From contig SJRY01000017.1 in the NCBI GenBank assembly GCA_011319805.1, forward strand, positions 31,663-95,662: a DNA stretch of 64,000 bases, read 5' to 3'. Below, in pieces: positions 37,487-48,809 of the stretch (within the stretch, counting starts at the first letter, position 1; every line of letters starts with the position of its first letter). The position numbers and the translations under genes are program-made. This DNA is from Macrocybe gigantea. Its lineage: Eukaryota; Basidiomycota; Agaricomycetes; Agaricales; Callistosporiaceae. The notes below the pieces were generated by a model. It was not told where the DNA came from, ran no database searches, and saw nothing but the letters and a program-made list of their open reading frames with translations.

Positions 37487-38789
37487 ATGTCCCTCCTCGT
37501 CCTCTCCACTGCGGACGTGCAGCGGATCACCGCCTCGCTTGCTCCGCATGAGCTGCAGCTGCTCATGGCGCGCGTGTTCGCCTTTCTCTCTTCCCAGCCC
37601 TCCGTCGAAGCGCACAAGCTGAGTCCGCCGCGCCTCGCAGTCCCGACGGCCAACCATAACGTGCTGTTCATGCCCGCACGCATGCCCACGGACGCGCTGA
37701 CGGGCACGACGGTCAAGGTGGTCTCTGTCCCAAAGTTCCCCGGTGACAGGCGCGGCCTGCCTGCGTCTACGCTCGTCTTGGACGAAGACACGGGCGCCGT
37801 AAAGGCCGTCGTGAATGCAAGGGATCTTACTGCGCTCCGAAACGCTGCTGGTATGTAAAGCCCAATTTACCGATTCCATGTACACAGTATGTACATATAT
37901 CCCGAGAAAAGGCTCGCTACTCTCCACGAACCTCGTCGGCCAGCGCGGACCGCGCTCCATCGTCGCCTTCGGTGCTGGGAAGCAAATCGAAACACATCTC
38001 ATTGTCCACCTGAAGTTCTTCCAACACACTGTGACGAGTTGCACGATCGTCAACCGGTCTCTCAACCCGCGCGTTGACACCCTGCTGCAGACGCTCACCG
38101 AGCGATTCCCAGCCGTATCGTTCGAGCTCATCGTCAACAGCGCCGAGGCTGAATTCGGCGGCGTGAAGACATCAGACCAGGAAAGCCTGCGGCACGCACT
38201 CGCAGGTGCCGACATCGTCGTGTGCGCAACGTCCTCGACCGTACCACTCTTCCCCTCCGCCTGGGTGCGCACAGGCACGCATGTCATTCTCATCGGGAGC
38301 TACACTCCCGCGATGCGAGAGGTCGAGCCTGAGCTCGTGCGTCGCGCGACGCTGCCTTCTAGATCTTCCCGAGGAGCCGTCTCCGCCGACGATGCAGGCC
38401 GCGTGCACCAGGTCCTCTTGGTGGACTCTCGCGAGGCTTGTCTGGTAGAGGCGGGCGAGCTGATCCAGGCTGGTGTGAGGCCGGACGAGATGGTCGAGAT
38501 AGGGGAGCTGCTGCGGATCACGGATGAGGGTGAGGTGATGGCAGCGTTTCCCGGCCCCAGCCCAGGCGAGACCTTGTATCGCGCACTCGACCTTTCTGAG
38601 CCGAAGTCAGCACCATATCCTGCTAGTGTGGCTCATGCTGAAGAGGGCACAGAGATAGGAACCGGTCCGATTACGATGTTCAAGTCTGTCGGACTTGGAC
38701 TACAAGACGTTGCGATCGCGTGCGCTGTTGTTGACAAGGCTGAGGGGGACGGCCGGTTCGGAACAAAGATTGACCATTATGACAATTGA
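37487..38789 (+). CDS. Ornithine cyclodeaminase/mu-crystallin family protein (413 aa)
   Basis: Model: join(37487..37850, 37912..38789), 1242 bp, in frame. The start MSLLVLSTADVQRI fits the family's beta-strand opening. Recognisable parts are the substrate side LFMPARMPTDALTGTTVKVV, LDEDTGAVKAVVNARDLTAL (RxAA-like turn), the dinucleotide-binding region SIVAFGAGKQIETHLIVHL, ADIVVCATSSTVPLF, and the closing MFKSVGLGLQDVAIACAVVD. Members are NAD(P)-dependent enzymes acting on cyclic or linear amino/imino acids (ornithine cyclodeaminase, ketimine reductase, alanine dehydrogenase-like). The exact substrate cannot be told. The usual GxGxQA appears as GAGKQIE. No signal peptide is present. Confidence 0.88.
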
Positions 38790-39384
38790 GCTTGTCGATC
38801 CACAAAGGAACACGACATCGCACAGAGAACATTTCCGAATCAAAAGCACAAATCACATAACATGAGCAGTGGCAACTGGACTACGTACTCTGTACTTTTA
38901 CTTTGTAATGCTGCATGTCCGAGGGTGAATCGGAAGCAAAATGAGAAGAAGCCGAAACTCGGGGCAGAGGGAGTGAAAAGGGGAATGATAAGGCACGACA
39001 GAAAGACAAGTATGGAATATATGGTAAAAGAAGTTCAATTGAGAGACTTTCCAGACAAGGCATGCAGAGACACCTTCCTGTCATCAGTAGAGATATGAAG
39101 AAACAAAAGGGAAGCCATGGTTAAACAAGGGACAAGGGAGAAGAATTTTGAGTGAAATGGAAATAAATTGATCAAGTACACAAATTCCCAGGATACTGGG
39201 AAGAAGACAAGGGAGAAAAAAAGAAAGAAAGAAAAACACAATAAGCCCCATGCTTCGAATGACAACTATAAAAACAGCAAGACATTCCATGTCAGAACTC
39301 AGTCAAAGCAGGATGTAGTGAAAGAGAGCATACCTTCAGCATCAGCTCGCCTCATCCTCATTCGCCATCCCTCGTTCGGGCTCC
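38790..39384. other. Intergenic region with purine-rich tract
   Basis: Holds no coding sequence I can support. A GA/A-rich tract (about 39190-39242, with repeated AAAGA units) is the only notable element. Confidence 0.4.
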
Positions 39385-39945
39385 TCACTTGCTCGACGAG
39401 CACTTCTTTGTGCTCTGCCTGCCCTCTTCCTCATCCGCTGCGCCACTCTCCTCGCCTGCCTCGTGCTTGTGCTTCGCTGAGCATGTGACTGTGGCAGGAG
39501 TGGACATGTTACTGGGCGGGGTGTCACCGCGAGTGTCAGTGGTGATAGGCGAGGTGGTTGGGTATGTGAGCGAAGAGGTGTGCCCAGTTTCTTCAAGAGA
39601 GGGGCACCCACTCTTGCTATCCTTGCTTCTCTCCATCATCTCTGCGGACCCAGTGTTCAAAGGCAGCCTAGAGCCTGCAGGGTACCCAATCCTAATCACG
39701 AGCTTCTCGGAAGCATGGGGCAGAAAGCAAGAGGAAGGACTGGCCAAGGTGCCTGGGGGTGGGGCCACGAGCGCGTTTCCAGGGACAGAATTCTGAGTCG
39801 TTTCAGACTTGGGCGCGTTTGCGTTAAGCTGAAACTGCTCAGATGCAACACCTGATCCAGAGGCACGAGCATGGTCACCATCCAAAGTCATCCTTTTGGC
39901 GGATTGTGTTCGATCGGTATTTGATGACCGAATTTGGCAAGACAT
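39385..39945 (-). CDS. Disordered hypothetical protein (186 aa), intronless
   Basis: A single uninterrupted frame from the ATG at 39945 (MSCQIRSSNTDRTQSAKR) to a stop at 39385. Composition is Ser/Thr/Pro/Glu-rich, with an acidic and then a basic tail (GAADEEEGRQSTKKCSSSK). There is no signal peptide, membrane segment or known motif. The frame is longer than chance frames nearby, but a plus-strand frame of 135 codons overlaps it, so status as a gene is uncertain. Confidence 0.4.
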   Translation of the reverse strand: MSCQIRSSNTDRTQSAKRMTLDGDHARASGSGVASEQFQLNANAPKSETTQNSVPGNALVAPPPGTLASPSSCFLPHASEKLVIRIGYPAGSRLPLNTGSAEMMERSKDSKSGCPSLEETGHTSSLTYPTTSPITTDTRGDTPPSNMSTPATVTCSAKHKHEAGEESGAADEEEGRQSTKKCSSSK

Positions 39946-40091
39946 GGTCCCGAACAGGCTAACAGCGAAATCTCCAAATGCTTGTCACTCCGCTACTCCG
40001 CCCAAATGACGTGATCGTCAAATGTCTGTCTGAGCACGCAATTTCCAGCCAGACCTATAAAGAACATCTTTAGGGGATATCTCAACCCTAA

Positions 40092-42232
<2,141 letters not shown>

Positions 42233-42390
42233 CTATATGGAAGACAAAGATTATGATGAGTCTGGACTTTGTCTGGGCCACCGAGGACGACAGAAGATGC
42301 GATTTGGGATAACGGATTTAAACGTGGTATCATTACAACATGTATGTATGTATTTCTTTGTAAAGGTATGTATACCCAATATATCGGGGT

Positions 42391-43215
42391 CTATGCAGTC
42401 GGTTGTGCTGTACGCAGAATGTCGACGATGGCGTCGTGCCCGTTCTCCAGGGCGATGTCGAGCGCTGTCTTGCCTACCGTATTCTTGAGCGCCGGGTCGG
42501 CGCCGTGCTGCAAGAGTAGCTCGATGGCACCCTTTTGATGATGAAGCGCGGCCTCGTGCAAAGCGGTGCCCAAGCCGATTTCCCTCTCCCTGTCCGGAGT
42601 CCAAAAGCTGTCCGGAATCTCGTTCACGTCTGCGCCGTTCTCGAGCAAAAACTCGATCTGGTCCAGTTTGCCGTGGTAGGCGGCGAGCTTGAGCGCCTCT
42701 GTGTTCTTGAGCTCGGCGCCGTGACGCAAGAGCAGCGCGCAAGCCTCCGGAGAGGCGTGGGCGACAGCGCACTCCAGCGGCGAGTCTACACCGCACCGGT
42801 TCGCGTTCGGGTCGGCGCCGTGTGAGAGAAGCCAGGACAGGAGGGGGACAGAGGGCTCGGTTGCGGCGATCGTGAGCGCGTCACCAGCGTGACCCAGGCT
42901 GTAGGAGGGGTCCCAGCCTGCGTCGAGGAGCGCTTGGAGGATCGGGAAGGAGGGGTTTGAGGAGGAGAGCGAGGCTTCGACGGCGGCTTCGACGTCGGCG
43001 GGACCGAGCGTGGCGCCGCGCGAGAGAAGATATGAGACGGTGGAGGCGTGTGCCGGTGGGATGGCGAGCGCTAGAAGGTCGTCGACTGGCGGCGGGGTTG
43101 CGCTAGAGGATGGCCATGTGGGGAACAGCCGTTGGAGCGTCGGGAGGTCGCCCGACGAGGCGGCGGTTTCGAGTGCGGCTTGGAGGGAGGCGAGCGAGGA
43201 GGGGTCGGACGTCAT
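42391..43215 (-). CDS. Ankyrin-repeat protein (274 aa), intronless
   Basis: One uninterrupted frame from the ATG at 43215 (MTSDPSSLASLQAALETA). About five to six ankyrin units are visible, for example LLSWLLSHGADPNANRCG, LECAVAHASPEACALLLRHG, KLAAYHGKLDQIEFLLENGA, GTALHEAALHHQKGAIELLL, and KTALDIALENGHDAIVDILR. The repeats fill almost the whole protein, so it is a pure protein-interaction module. No other domain, signal peptide or membrane segment is present. Codon use is very GC-rich at third positions, higher than in the neighbours. Partner and role are unknown. Confidence 0.88.
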   Translation of the reverse strand: MTSDPSSLASLQAALETAASSGDLPTLQRLFPTWPSSSATPPPVDDLLALAIPPAHASTVSYLLSRGATLGPADVEAAVEASLSSSNPSFPILQALLDAGWDPSYSLGHAGDALTIAATEPSVPLLSWLLSHGADPNANRCGVDSPLECAVAHASPEACALLLRHGAELKNTEALKLAAYHGKLDQIEFLLENGADVNEIPDSFWTPDREREIGLGTALHEAALHHQKGAIELLLQHGADPALKNTVGKTALDIALENGHDAIVDILRTAQPTA

Positions 43216-44315
43216 GGTGGGGTAAGGTCGTTGACGCCGCTGGTCCTGCTGGGGTGTTTATACAGTCGATTTCGTCGGGCGCTTGAAGTCAATTCTGGAT
43301 ACAAGGCGATGTGTTGATGAGGATGATGGTGATGAAGGGTGAGCGCTCTGCTGGCCATGATGATGTTGATACGAGAAGGTCGAGAAGACGAGGAGAAGTG
43401 GGACACAGTTGTGGGATGTCATCACCTTTTCTCACCAAACGTCAGCTTCCGTTCGACGCCTCGTTTGGATCATATCTTCTTCTCCACCAGTCTTCTTCCA
43501 TTCAATCCGACCGTTGCTCTTCTAGATCCAGCGGCTCATTGTGTGGGCGAAGTGTGTCAACTTGAAGGGCGGGGGACGGGGCCTCCATGAGCACGGGTAC
43601 TGAATTCCGTGTGTTGAGGCAGTGACGCCTTGCTGGCATTCGACTTGCGTTTGCACCCTTGATGGCTATCAGCGTCCAGGACATTCCGAGGCAAAATCCC
43701 CATCGCCCAGCACCGTACACACATCTCCACCCCCGCCATGGCTGCTACGATGTCACCGTCGGAGGCCGTTACCTGGACTCAATGGCACAGTCTGGAATGT
43801 GTCTTTCTAGGAGAAAGGCTTCCATCTGTCCGACGGGCATGCATGCCCGCTTTTCCGAGTCGAGGTCGATTATGCCGACCTAACAGGTAGACCGTTCACC
43901 ATCGTTTTGGGTCAACTGGCTAGGCACTGTATGGAGCGGCGCCTCGCTCTACTGATCTTTATCCGCATCCACTTCGAGGCCGTTGTGAGGTCGCCGAAGG
44001 TCATAGTATGCCCCGTTTTGCTTCACAAGATAGAGTCATATACACCTTGCATGTGCCAAGCGCGCCCTGTCTGAAGCGCTCCACCCCTCTCTCATGTGCT
44101 GTATGTCAGTGAACGCGGGGAGAACGGCGATCAGGCTTGCTGCGATCATATAGGAGTTGCACAGGGAGTTCCATCTCATCAGCTCTGGCATGACGTTGCA
44201 CGAAGATTAATGCCGCATAACGACCACCCTCAAAATGTTCACGTACCTGAATCTTCAGGTATAAATGGGCGAGCGCACTTGCTACTGGAATGCCATCATC
44301 CGAAAAACTCAAAGC
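43216..44315. other. Intergenic region
   Basis: No gene is supported here; plus-strand frames at 43311-43883 are short and featureless. The right end holds the promoter of the secreted-protein gene. Confidence 0.4.
44260..44267 (+). promoter_or_regulatory. TATA box of secreted-protein gene 1
   Basis: TATAAATG lies 56 bp before the ATG at 44316, preceded by CTTCAGG. A related CTCAGGAGG plus TATAAAAG stands before the tandem copy. Confidence 0.6.
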
Positions 44316-44997
44316 ATGAAGTTCACCGCTCTTTGGAGTCTCCTTGCTGTTGCACCTGCTCTGGTGTCGTCTGTGGTCGTGCCCGGCGCGGACACGCCAT
44401 CCTTCTATCTCGTAGCCAGCTCTCAGGATGGCGGATCCAATCTCCTCGTATGCAAGACCCCGTCCACCAGTTTCGCCATTGCTGACTGAACAATGTTTTT
44501 TCTCCAGCCTCTTCGAACGGACGGCGGTGCCGGCGGTTATGCTACGCTGACGGGCAGCGGACCCATCGGCGTGTTTTACTTCAAGCAAGGACAGCTCACC
44601 GCCGCCCCTCGGCCCGGCTCTTCGAGCGAGCAAAGACCTCTCGTCGGGTCCGTACTCGGCTCCACCGGCTGCAGCGCGTACGGCTCCCTCGGCTTCACCG
44701 AAGGATCCAGCAGCAACAAATGCGCACGATACAACTCGTTCTACATCCAATCCGATCCTGAGAACGCCCAGCTTGGCGCGAAGCTGTCGTTCAATTTCGT
44801 GGGAGACTTTTACGCTTGCGGTTCCGGGCAAGACGTAAGTGGAGGACGAGCGCCGTCGTTTCGCTTTCTGTATTGCCGCCCCTTGATCTCATATGTCGTT
44901 TCCGTAGGTCTGGTACCAGGTTTCGCCGGGCGATGGACCTAGCGGCTTGACCTGCCACCGCATCGATCTTTGGACCGTACCCGTGAGCGGTTCGTAG
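44316..44997 (+). CDS. Secreted protein, tandem copy 1 (182 aa)
   Basis: Model: join(44316..44447, 44508..44834, 44908..44997), 549 bp, in frame. The N-terminus is a signal peptide (KFTALWSLLAVAPALVSSVV). The mature part is Gly/Ser-rich with a beta-type pattern: PSFYLVASSQDGGSNLLPLR, GPIGVFYFKQGQLTAAP, CSAYGSLGFTEGSSSNKCAR, YIQSDPENAQLGAKLSFNFV, and a C-terminal GPSGLTCHRIDLWTVP. Four cysteines could form two disulfides. I recognise no named family; the pattern (GxGPI...FY...G.L, then IQSD..NAQLG) is shared with the next gene and probably marks a fungal secreted or cell-wall family. Confidence 0.75.
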
Positions 44998-45409
44998 GAA
45001 GGCATTTGAGATTGAAGGATTCCGCCAGTTTACGCAAATGGACGATTATCATGGAATCTAGGCAGCTTTGGATTGCTAAACTGTCTCTTATTTTTCTAAA
45101 ATTCAGCGTTGCTTTCCGAACTCCTCCCTAATCGTTTGAGACTCTTTAGCCAGTGCCGTTCCTGTGAACACGCAGTCTACGACCAGGTTCAAGACTAATT
45201 TTCCTGTTGTGGCCTTGTGCTCTCGCACTCGTGTCAGCCTCTGCACGCCACCATTATTCCAGTCCAGTCAGTAATGAAATCTCCTTTTTCGGTTCAGGTT
45301 CCTCTGTGATGACAGGTCAGTGTGGCTGACGAGTTATTCTTGAAACCTCGAATCTACCACTGGTCCAGACATGCTATTTGGTGGCTGGCGACCTTGAATA
45401 CTCAGGAGG

Positions 45410-45417
45410 TATAAAAG
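45410..45417 (+). promoter_or_regulatory. TATA box of secreted-protein gene 2
   Basis: TATAAAAG lies 98 bp before the ATG at 45508, after CTCAGGAGG, resembling the promoter of copy 1. Confidence 0.55.
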
Positions 45418-45507
45418 ACGACAGAGATCCAGAGTCAATACTCATCGTCCTCAACACTCAAATCCGCCTTTTCAAGCCCTTTCAAGTCCTCTCTCAAGTT
45501 CAACGAA

Positions 45508-46186
45508 ATGCAGTTCACCGCCACTTTCGCCAAACTCGTCGCCCTCTTGGCCAGTTCTGCGGCTTTGGTCGGAGCTCAGAACAACCCCGACACGCCTCGG
45601 TTCCAGTTCGTGTCGAGCTCCACGCTCTCGGCCTATAATCTTCAGGTATCACAGTTCCTTTCGTCCCCCGCTATCCTTTGCTGACAGAGAAACAAACGTT
45701 GGAACTAGCCCTTGAAGCTTGCCAACGGCGCTAACAGTGGGCCAGCGACCATCTCTGGACCCGGACCTGTTCTGCAATTCGAGTTTTACGGAGGAAAGCT
45801 CGTCACGGCTCCACCAGCGAGCTCCCCAATCGTCTGACGCCCTTCATCCAAGCCGCGCCCTTCGGCGGAAGGTGCGGCAGGTCTGGTCCTGTCATCCTCC
45901 TTCAAAACCCGGCCCGAACTCCTGCGCCTTGACGAACCGGTTTGACATCCAGTCCGACGACCGCAACGCTCAGCTTGGCGCGCATCTCACGTTCAACTTC
46001 ATCGGAGGGTTCTACGCCTGTGGGCCGAACCGATTTGTAAGTGTTTGAACGACTCGCCTCCCTTGTCGTCTGGCGGACTGAATGTGCTCTGGCTAGATCT
46101 TCTACCTCGCTGAGCCTGGCGACGCGCCTCGTGGCTTGACCTGCACCGCTTTGGATTTGGACACCGTCCCTGTTCGTAGAACATAA
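45508..46186 (+). pseudogene. Secreted protein, tandem copy 2, probably frameshifted
   Basis: The ATG at 45508 opens a signal peptide (KLVALLASSAALVGAQN). The first two exons mirror copy 1 (RFQFVSSSTLSAYNLQ, then GPGPVLQFEFYGGKLVTAPP). The frame then meets a TGA near 45838. Similarity to copy 1 moves to other frames and resumes at NSCALTNRFDIQSD, DRNAQLGAHLTFNFIGGFYA and, after an intron (GTAAGT donor at about 46037), LAEPGDAPRGLTCTALDLDT to a TAA at 46184-46186. Two frame shifts within about 90 bp would explain this. A 42-bp intron (GTCTGA to GGAAG, about 45835-45876) would also restore an open frame but would remove the part matching the middle Cys of copy 1. Confidence 0.5.
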
Positions 46187-46736
46187 TTTTATCATTCCTT
46201 TTCTTGTCGATCTTTTTTTGTTTTACTTGGATAATGGATATATTATGAAATTTTCTGCCCTTGACCACTTTGCGAGAATCCCCAACACCCACATCCAGCA
46301 TGTTTGTCTAAGGCTTCACCTTTACTTGCTTGACAGTATAAGCTCTGCGAAGTCCTATGATTCCCTCAAACTTCAAGGTCTAGCTCCGTCGAAACGGCCT
46401 TGTTTCGCTCCTTAATTGGCCATTGACGCAAAGGTCTTCTGGATAGGCGCAGAGAAATACAGTGAGAGCATTTTCCCAATATTCTATTCGACAAGCGGCC
46501 TGCGCTTTAGTACATGCTCTGAAATCCACAAATGTATAAGTGTGGAATAAATACGAGAGTTGTGTGATGTTCAAGCCTCGTGAGGCAAGTAGTCTGTAGT
46601 GACAAGGAGATAAAGTTGGCATATGCAATAGAGAATAGCGAAGAGCCTGGGGGCGCTGCGTTCCGCCTTTGTCATGACCGCCTTCAGGCCGAACGCTTCG
46701 CCCAAGCGCTCGAGCATCGTGGTCTTCTTCGACCGC

Positions 46737-47056
46737 TTAATGCGCAGCACGCTTTTCACTTTTCTCTTCAGCTTTGACAGGAACGTCGTTTCGCCCATTG
46801 GTTGCGAAGATGCAGTGATCGGGATCGTCGGGTTGGGCACGACGGAGGTTCTTTATGATGTTGGAGAAGGAGAATGAGTAGGTGCTGTTGGCGGTGGTTT
46901 GATTGGGAAGTTGTTCTATTTCGTCGGACAGCGGAATATCGAAGAATGGGCCTTCCTGCGGGCCAAGATGGGCGTTAAGATTCCACAGACAAGGAATGAG
47001 CGGGCAAGCATACGTACTGTTTGGCGTTGAGAGATATCAAAGCGTTGCGAGTCCAT
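46737..47056 (-). CDS. Small hypothetical protein (83 aa), two exons
   Basis: The ATG at 47056 gives MDSQRFDISQRQT. An intron with GTACGT donor and CGCAG acceptor removes about 60 bp. Exon 2 reads EGPFFDIPLSDEIEQLPNQ, TANSTYSFSNIIKNLRRAQ, and ends AEEKSEKRAAH at a TAA (46737). It is short, polar and without signal peptide, membrane helix or C-terminal CaaX box, so it is not a mating pheromone precursor. An alternative minus-strand frame (46571-46840) overlaps it in another register. Family unknown. Confidence 0.4.
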
Positions 47057-47470
47057 AGTATCAACAGGGGCTGCAGAGAAGGTTAAAAGCTATGATAATA
47101 CCTGGCTCAAATCGGAGGTCTTTAAATAAGAAACGCGGTTGTGGCAGTTGATTGGTGTGTGGTCTACAATGGTGAAAATGCAGGTTTTAAGTGCAGAGAC
47201 GTTCACATTGTTCCCTTTGTTGATTGGACGAGGAGTGTGGCCACACATTTTTACCATTGTCCTGCGACTGGATTTCCCAATCACGTATCTTCGCATTGGT
47301 TCTCCCCCGCTTCGTCCGTTTATGATCAGCAAACATGCGGTTGAATGCACCGAAGATCGGCAAAAGTGCGCGACAAGCCCTCTCTTTTTTTTTTTTGGTT
47401 AGATTTCTAATGTACAGGTTGCACGCACAATGTGTGGGTAAACACCTAGAAGCCACGATTGATGTAAGGT
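47057..47470. other. Intergenic region with a T homopolymer
   Basis: No gene is supported. A run of about 14 T (47385-47398) is present. The stretch lies between two minus-strand genes, so it holds the 3' flank of one and the promoter of the other. Confidence 0.4.
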
Positions 47471-48207
47471 CTAGAATTGATATCGTCGGAGAGCTGATTC
47501 GATTTTCCTTGACAGTAAGCACGATGAGTAGTCAGCGATTTCCGTGATAGGCGAAAGATGCCATAAATCAAAGCCCCACCTTTCTTCTGCGCATTCCTTG
47601 CATGGCGGACTGTCCATGTAGAACATGAAGGCAATCAGGGGCGGCAGGACCCCCAACGCGACGCCTGGCATGACTATAGCGGCTACGACGACAGACTCGA
47701 CGAGCCAGACCTGGATCGCGACGTGCACGAAGGCGCAGATGCACCCTGCGAGGAAGCAGAATATGCAATGTCTCAGCATCAGTCCCCACCCACGCGCGAT
47801 CCCGAACGCGCGAAGGACGTAGGTTTCGCCGTGCCCGTCGACCATGCGCTCGTTGAGCTCCGCGACGTGGGGTGCGTGGTTGTCAAACAGTCGACGCGGG
47901 TACCCGTGGCTGCAGGACACGCAGAGGCTGCGCGCGGCGGACGGCAGTGACGCGACGGCGATGAGGAGCAGGATGGCGGAGAGCGTGGCACCGAGGTTCA
48001 GCAGGAGGCCGTTATAGGCGAAGAAGCGCACGGCGACATGCGCTGGCGATGGGCTATCCCCTGCGTCGGGCAGGCCGGAGATCAGTTGGCTTTCGACACC
48101 CGCGAATAGCGCCGTCTGGACACGGGAACTAAGTATGATCAGCAAGCTGCGATGGACTAACTCACGACGACAGCCACTGCTTGCAACCTAGGCAGCCAGG
48201 CTTTCAT
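47471..48207 (-). CDS. Four-helix membrane protein of unknown function (228 aa)
   Basis: Model: complement of join(47471..48115, 48166..48207), 687 bp, in frame. The start ATG at 48207 gives MKAWLPRLQAVAVVTALFAG. Hydrophobic segments are ALFAGVESQL (first, short), FAYNGLLLNLGATLSAILLL, LRHCIFCFLAGCICAFVHVA, and VVVAAIVMPGVALGVLPPLI. Between them lies a hydrophilic loop with CVSCSHGYPRRL, and a Cys pair (PPCKEC) occurs near the C-terminus. Such small tetraspan proteins are common in Agaricomycetes without known role. An upstream exon cannot be excluded because the frame stays open a little before the ATG. Confidence 0.6.
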
Positions 48208-48809
48208 GACCGTCTGGGGCGTTTTTGGTAGTTCATCTGCAAGATGATTGTAGATCGTGGCTATCACCACCGAACACTGGACATACAGTTCAGCGGGTTC
48301 AACGAAGGGTTCGCGGCCATTTCACCTCTGGATGCGGGCACAGTGCCACAACATCGCAAACCCGTGGAAGCAAAATGCTGGGCGCTTAATTTGACAGAAT
48401 GCATTGTGTTTTCTGACGACCAAACTGATACGAAAGCTCAAAAGCACGAACGCCCTAATCTGGAACTTGCGATAAGGAATTGCAACATGACCAGACATGC
48501 TGGCGTCACGCGGCCTAGCCAAACAGGATTCGAGGCAGTGCTCTGACGAAGGGAAGCTAATGCAGGTGATAAAAAGGTCCCCCATGCGGCTGCCAGGCAG
48601 AATTAGCTGGGAGGAGCGTTGACAACAACTGCTTGAGTCACTCACAAATAACGTCAAACAACTTCTCATAAGTACTCGGAGGAGAGTTGCCGCTTGTGGC
48701 GAGCTTACACGCAAGCTCCCCCCTTGTCTTCGAACCATCATCACAGTCTCTATCTGTCACTCATTCTGTATCGTTGGCGATAACGAGCAGTTGATTATCT
48801 TTCTTCCCA
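48208..48809. other. Divergent intergenic region
   Basis: Lies between the minus-strand membrane-protein gene and the plus-strand fungalysin gene and so should contain both promoters. Frames present (a 140-codon minus frame, a 100-codon plus frame) have no coding character that I can defend. Confidence 0.4.

Noticed and set aside
37319..38293. 324-codon minus-strand frame across the ornithine cyclodeaminase-like gene
   Set aside because: It is antisense to the real exons; its length comes from high GC content and it lacks any recognisable motif.
39185..39242. Purine-rich tract as a possible regulatory or triplex element
   Set aside because: It is simple low-complexity sequence in a non-coding stretch with no supporting context.
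42251..42796. 181-codon minus-strand frame overlapping the ankyrin gene
   Set aside because: It is an out-of-register shadow of the GC-rich ankyrin exon, Arg-rich with no domain.
44316..46186. A cluster of biosynthetic genes around the secreted pair or the questin-oxidase-like genes
   Set aside because: No polyketide synthase, NRPS, terpene synthase or P450 is visible anywhere in the window.
46737..47056. Possible mating pheromone precursor
   Set aside because: The short polar protein ends EKRAAH with no C-terminal CaaX prenylation motif.
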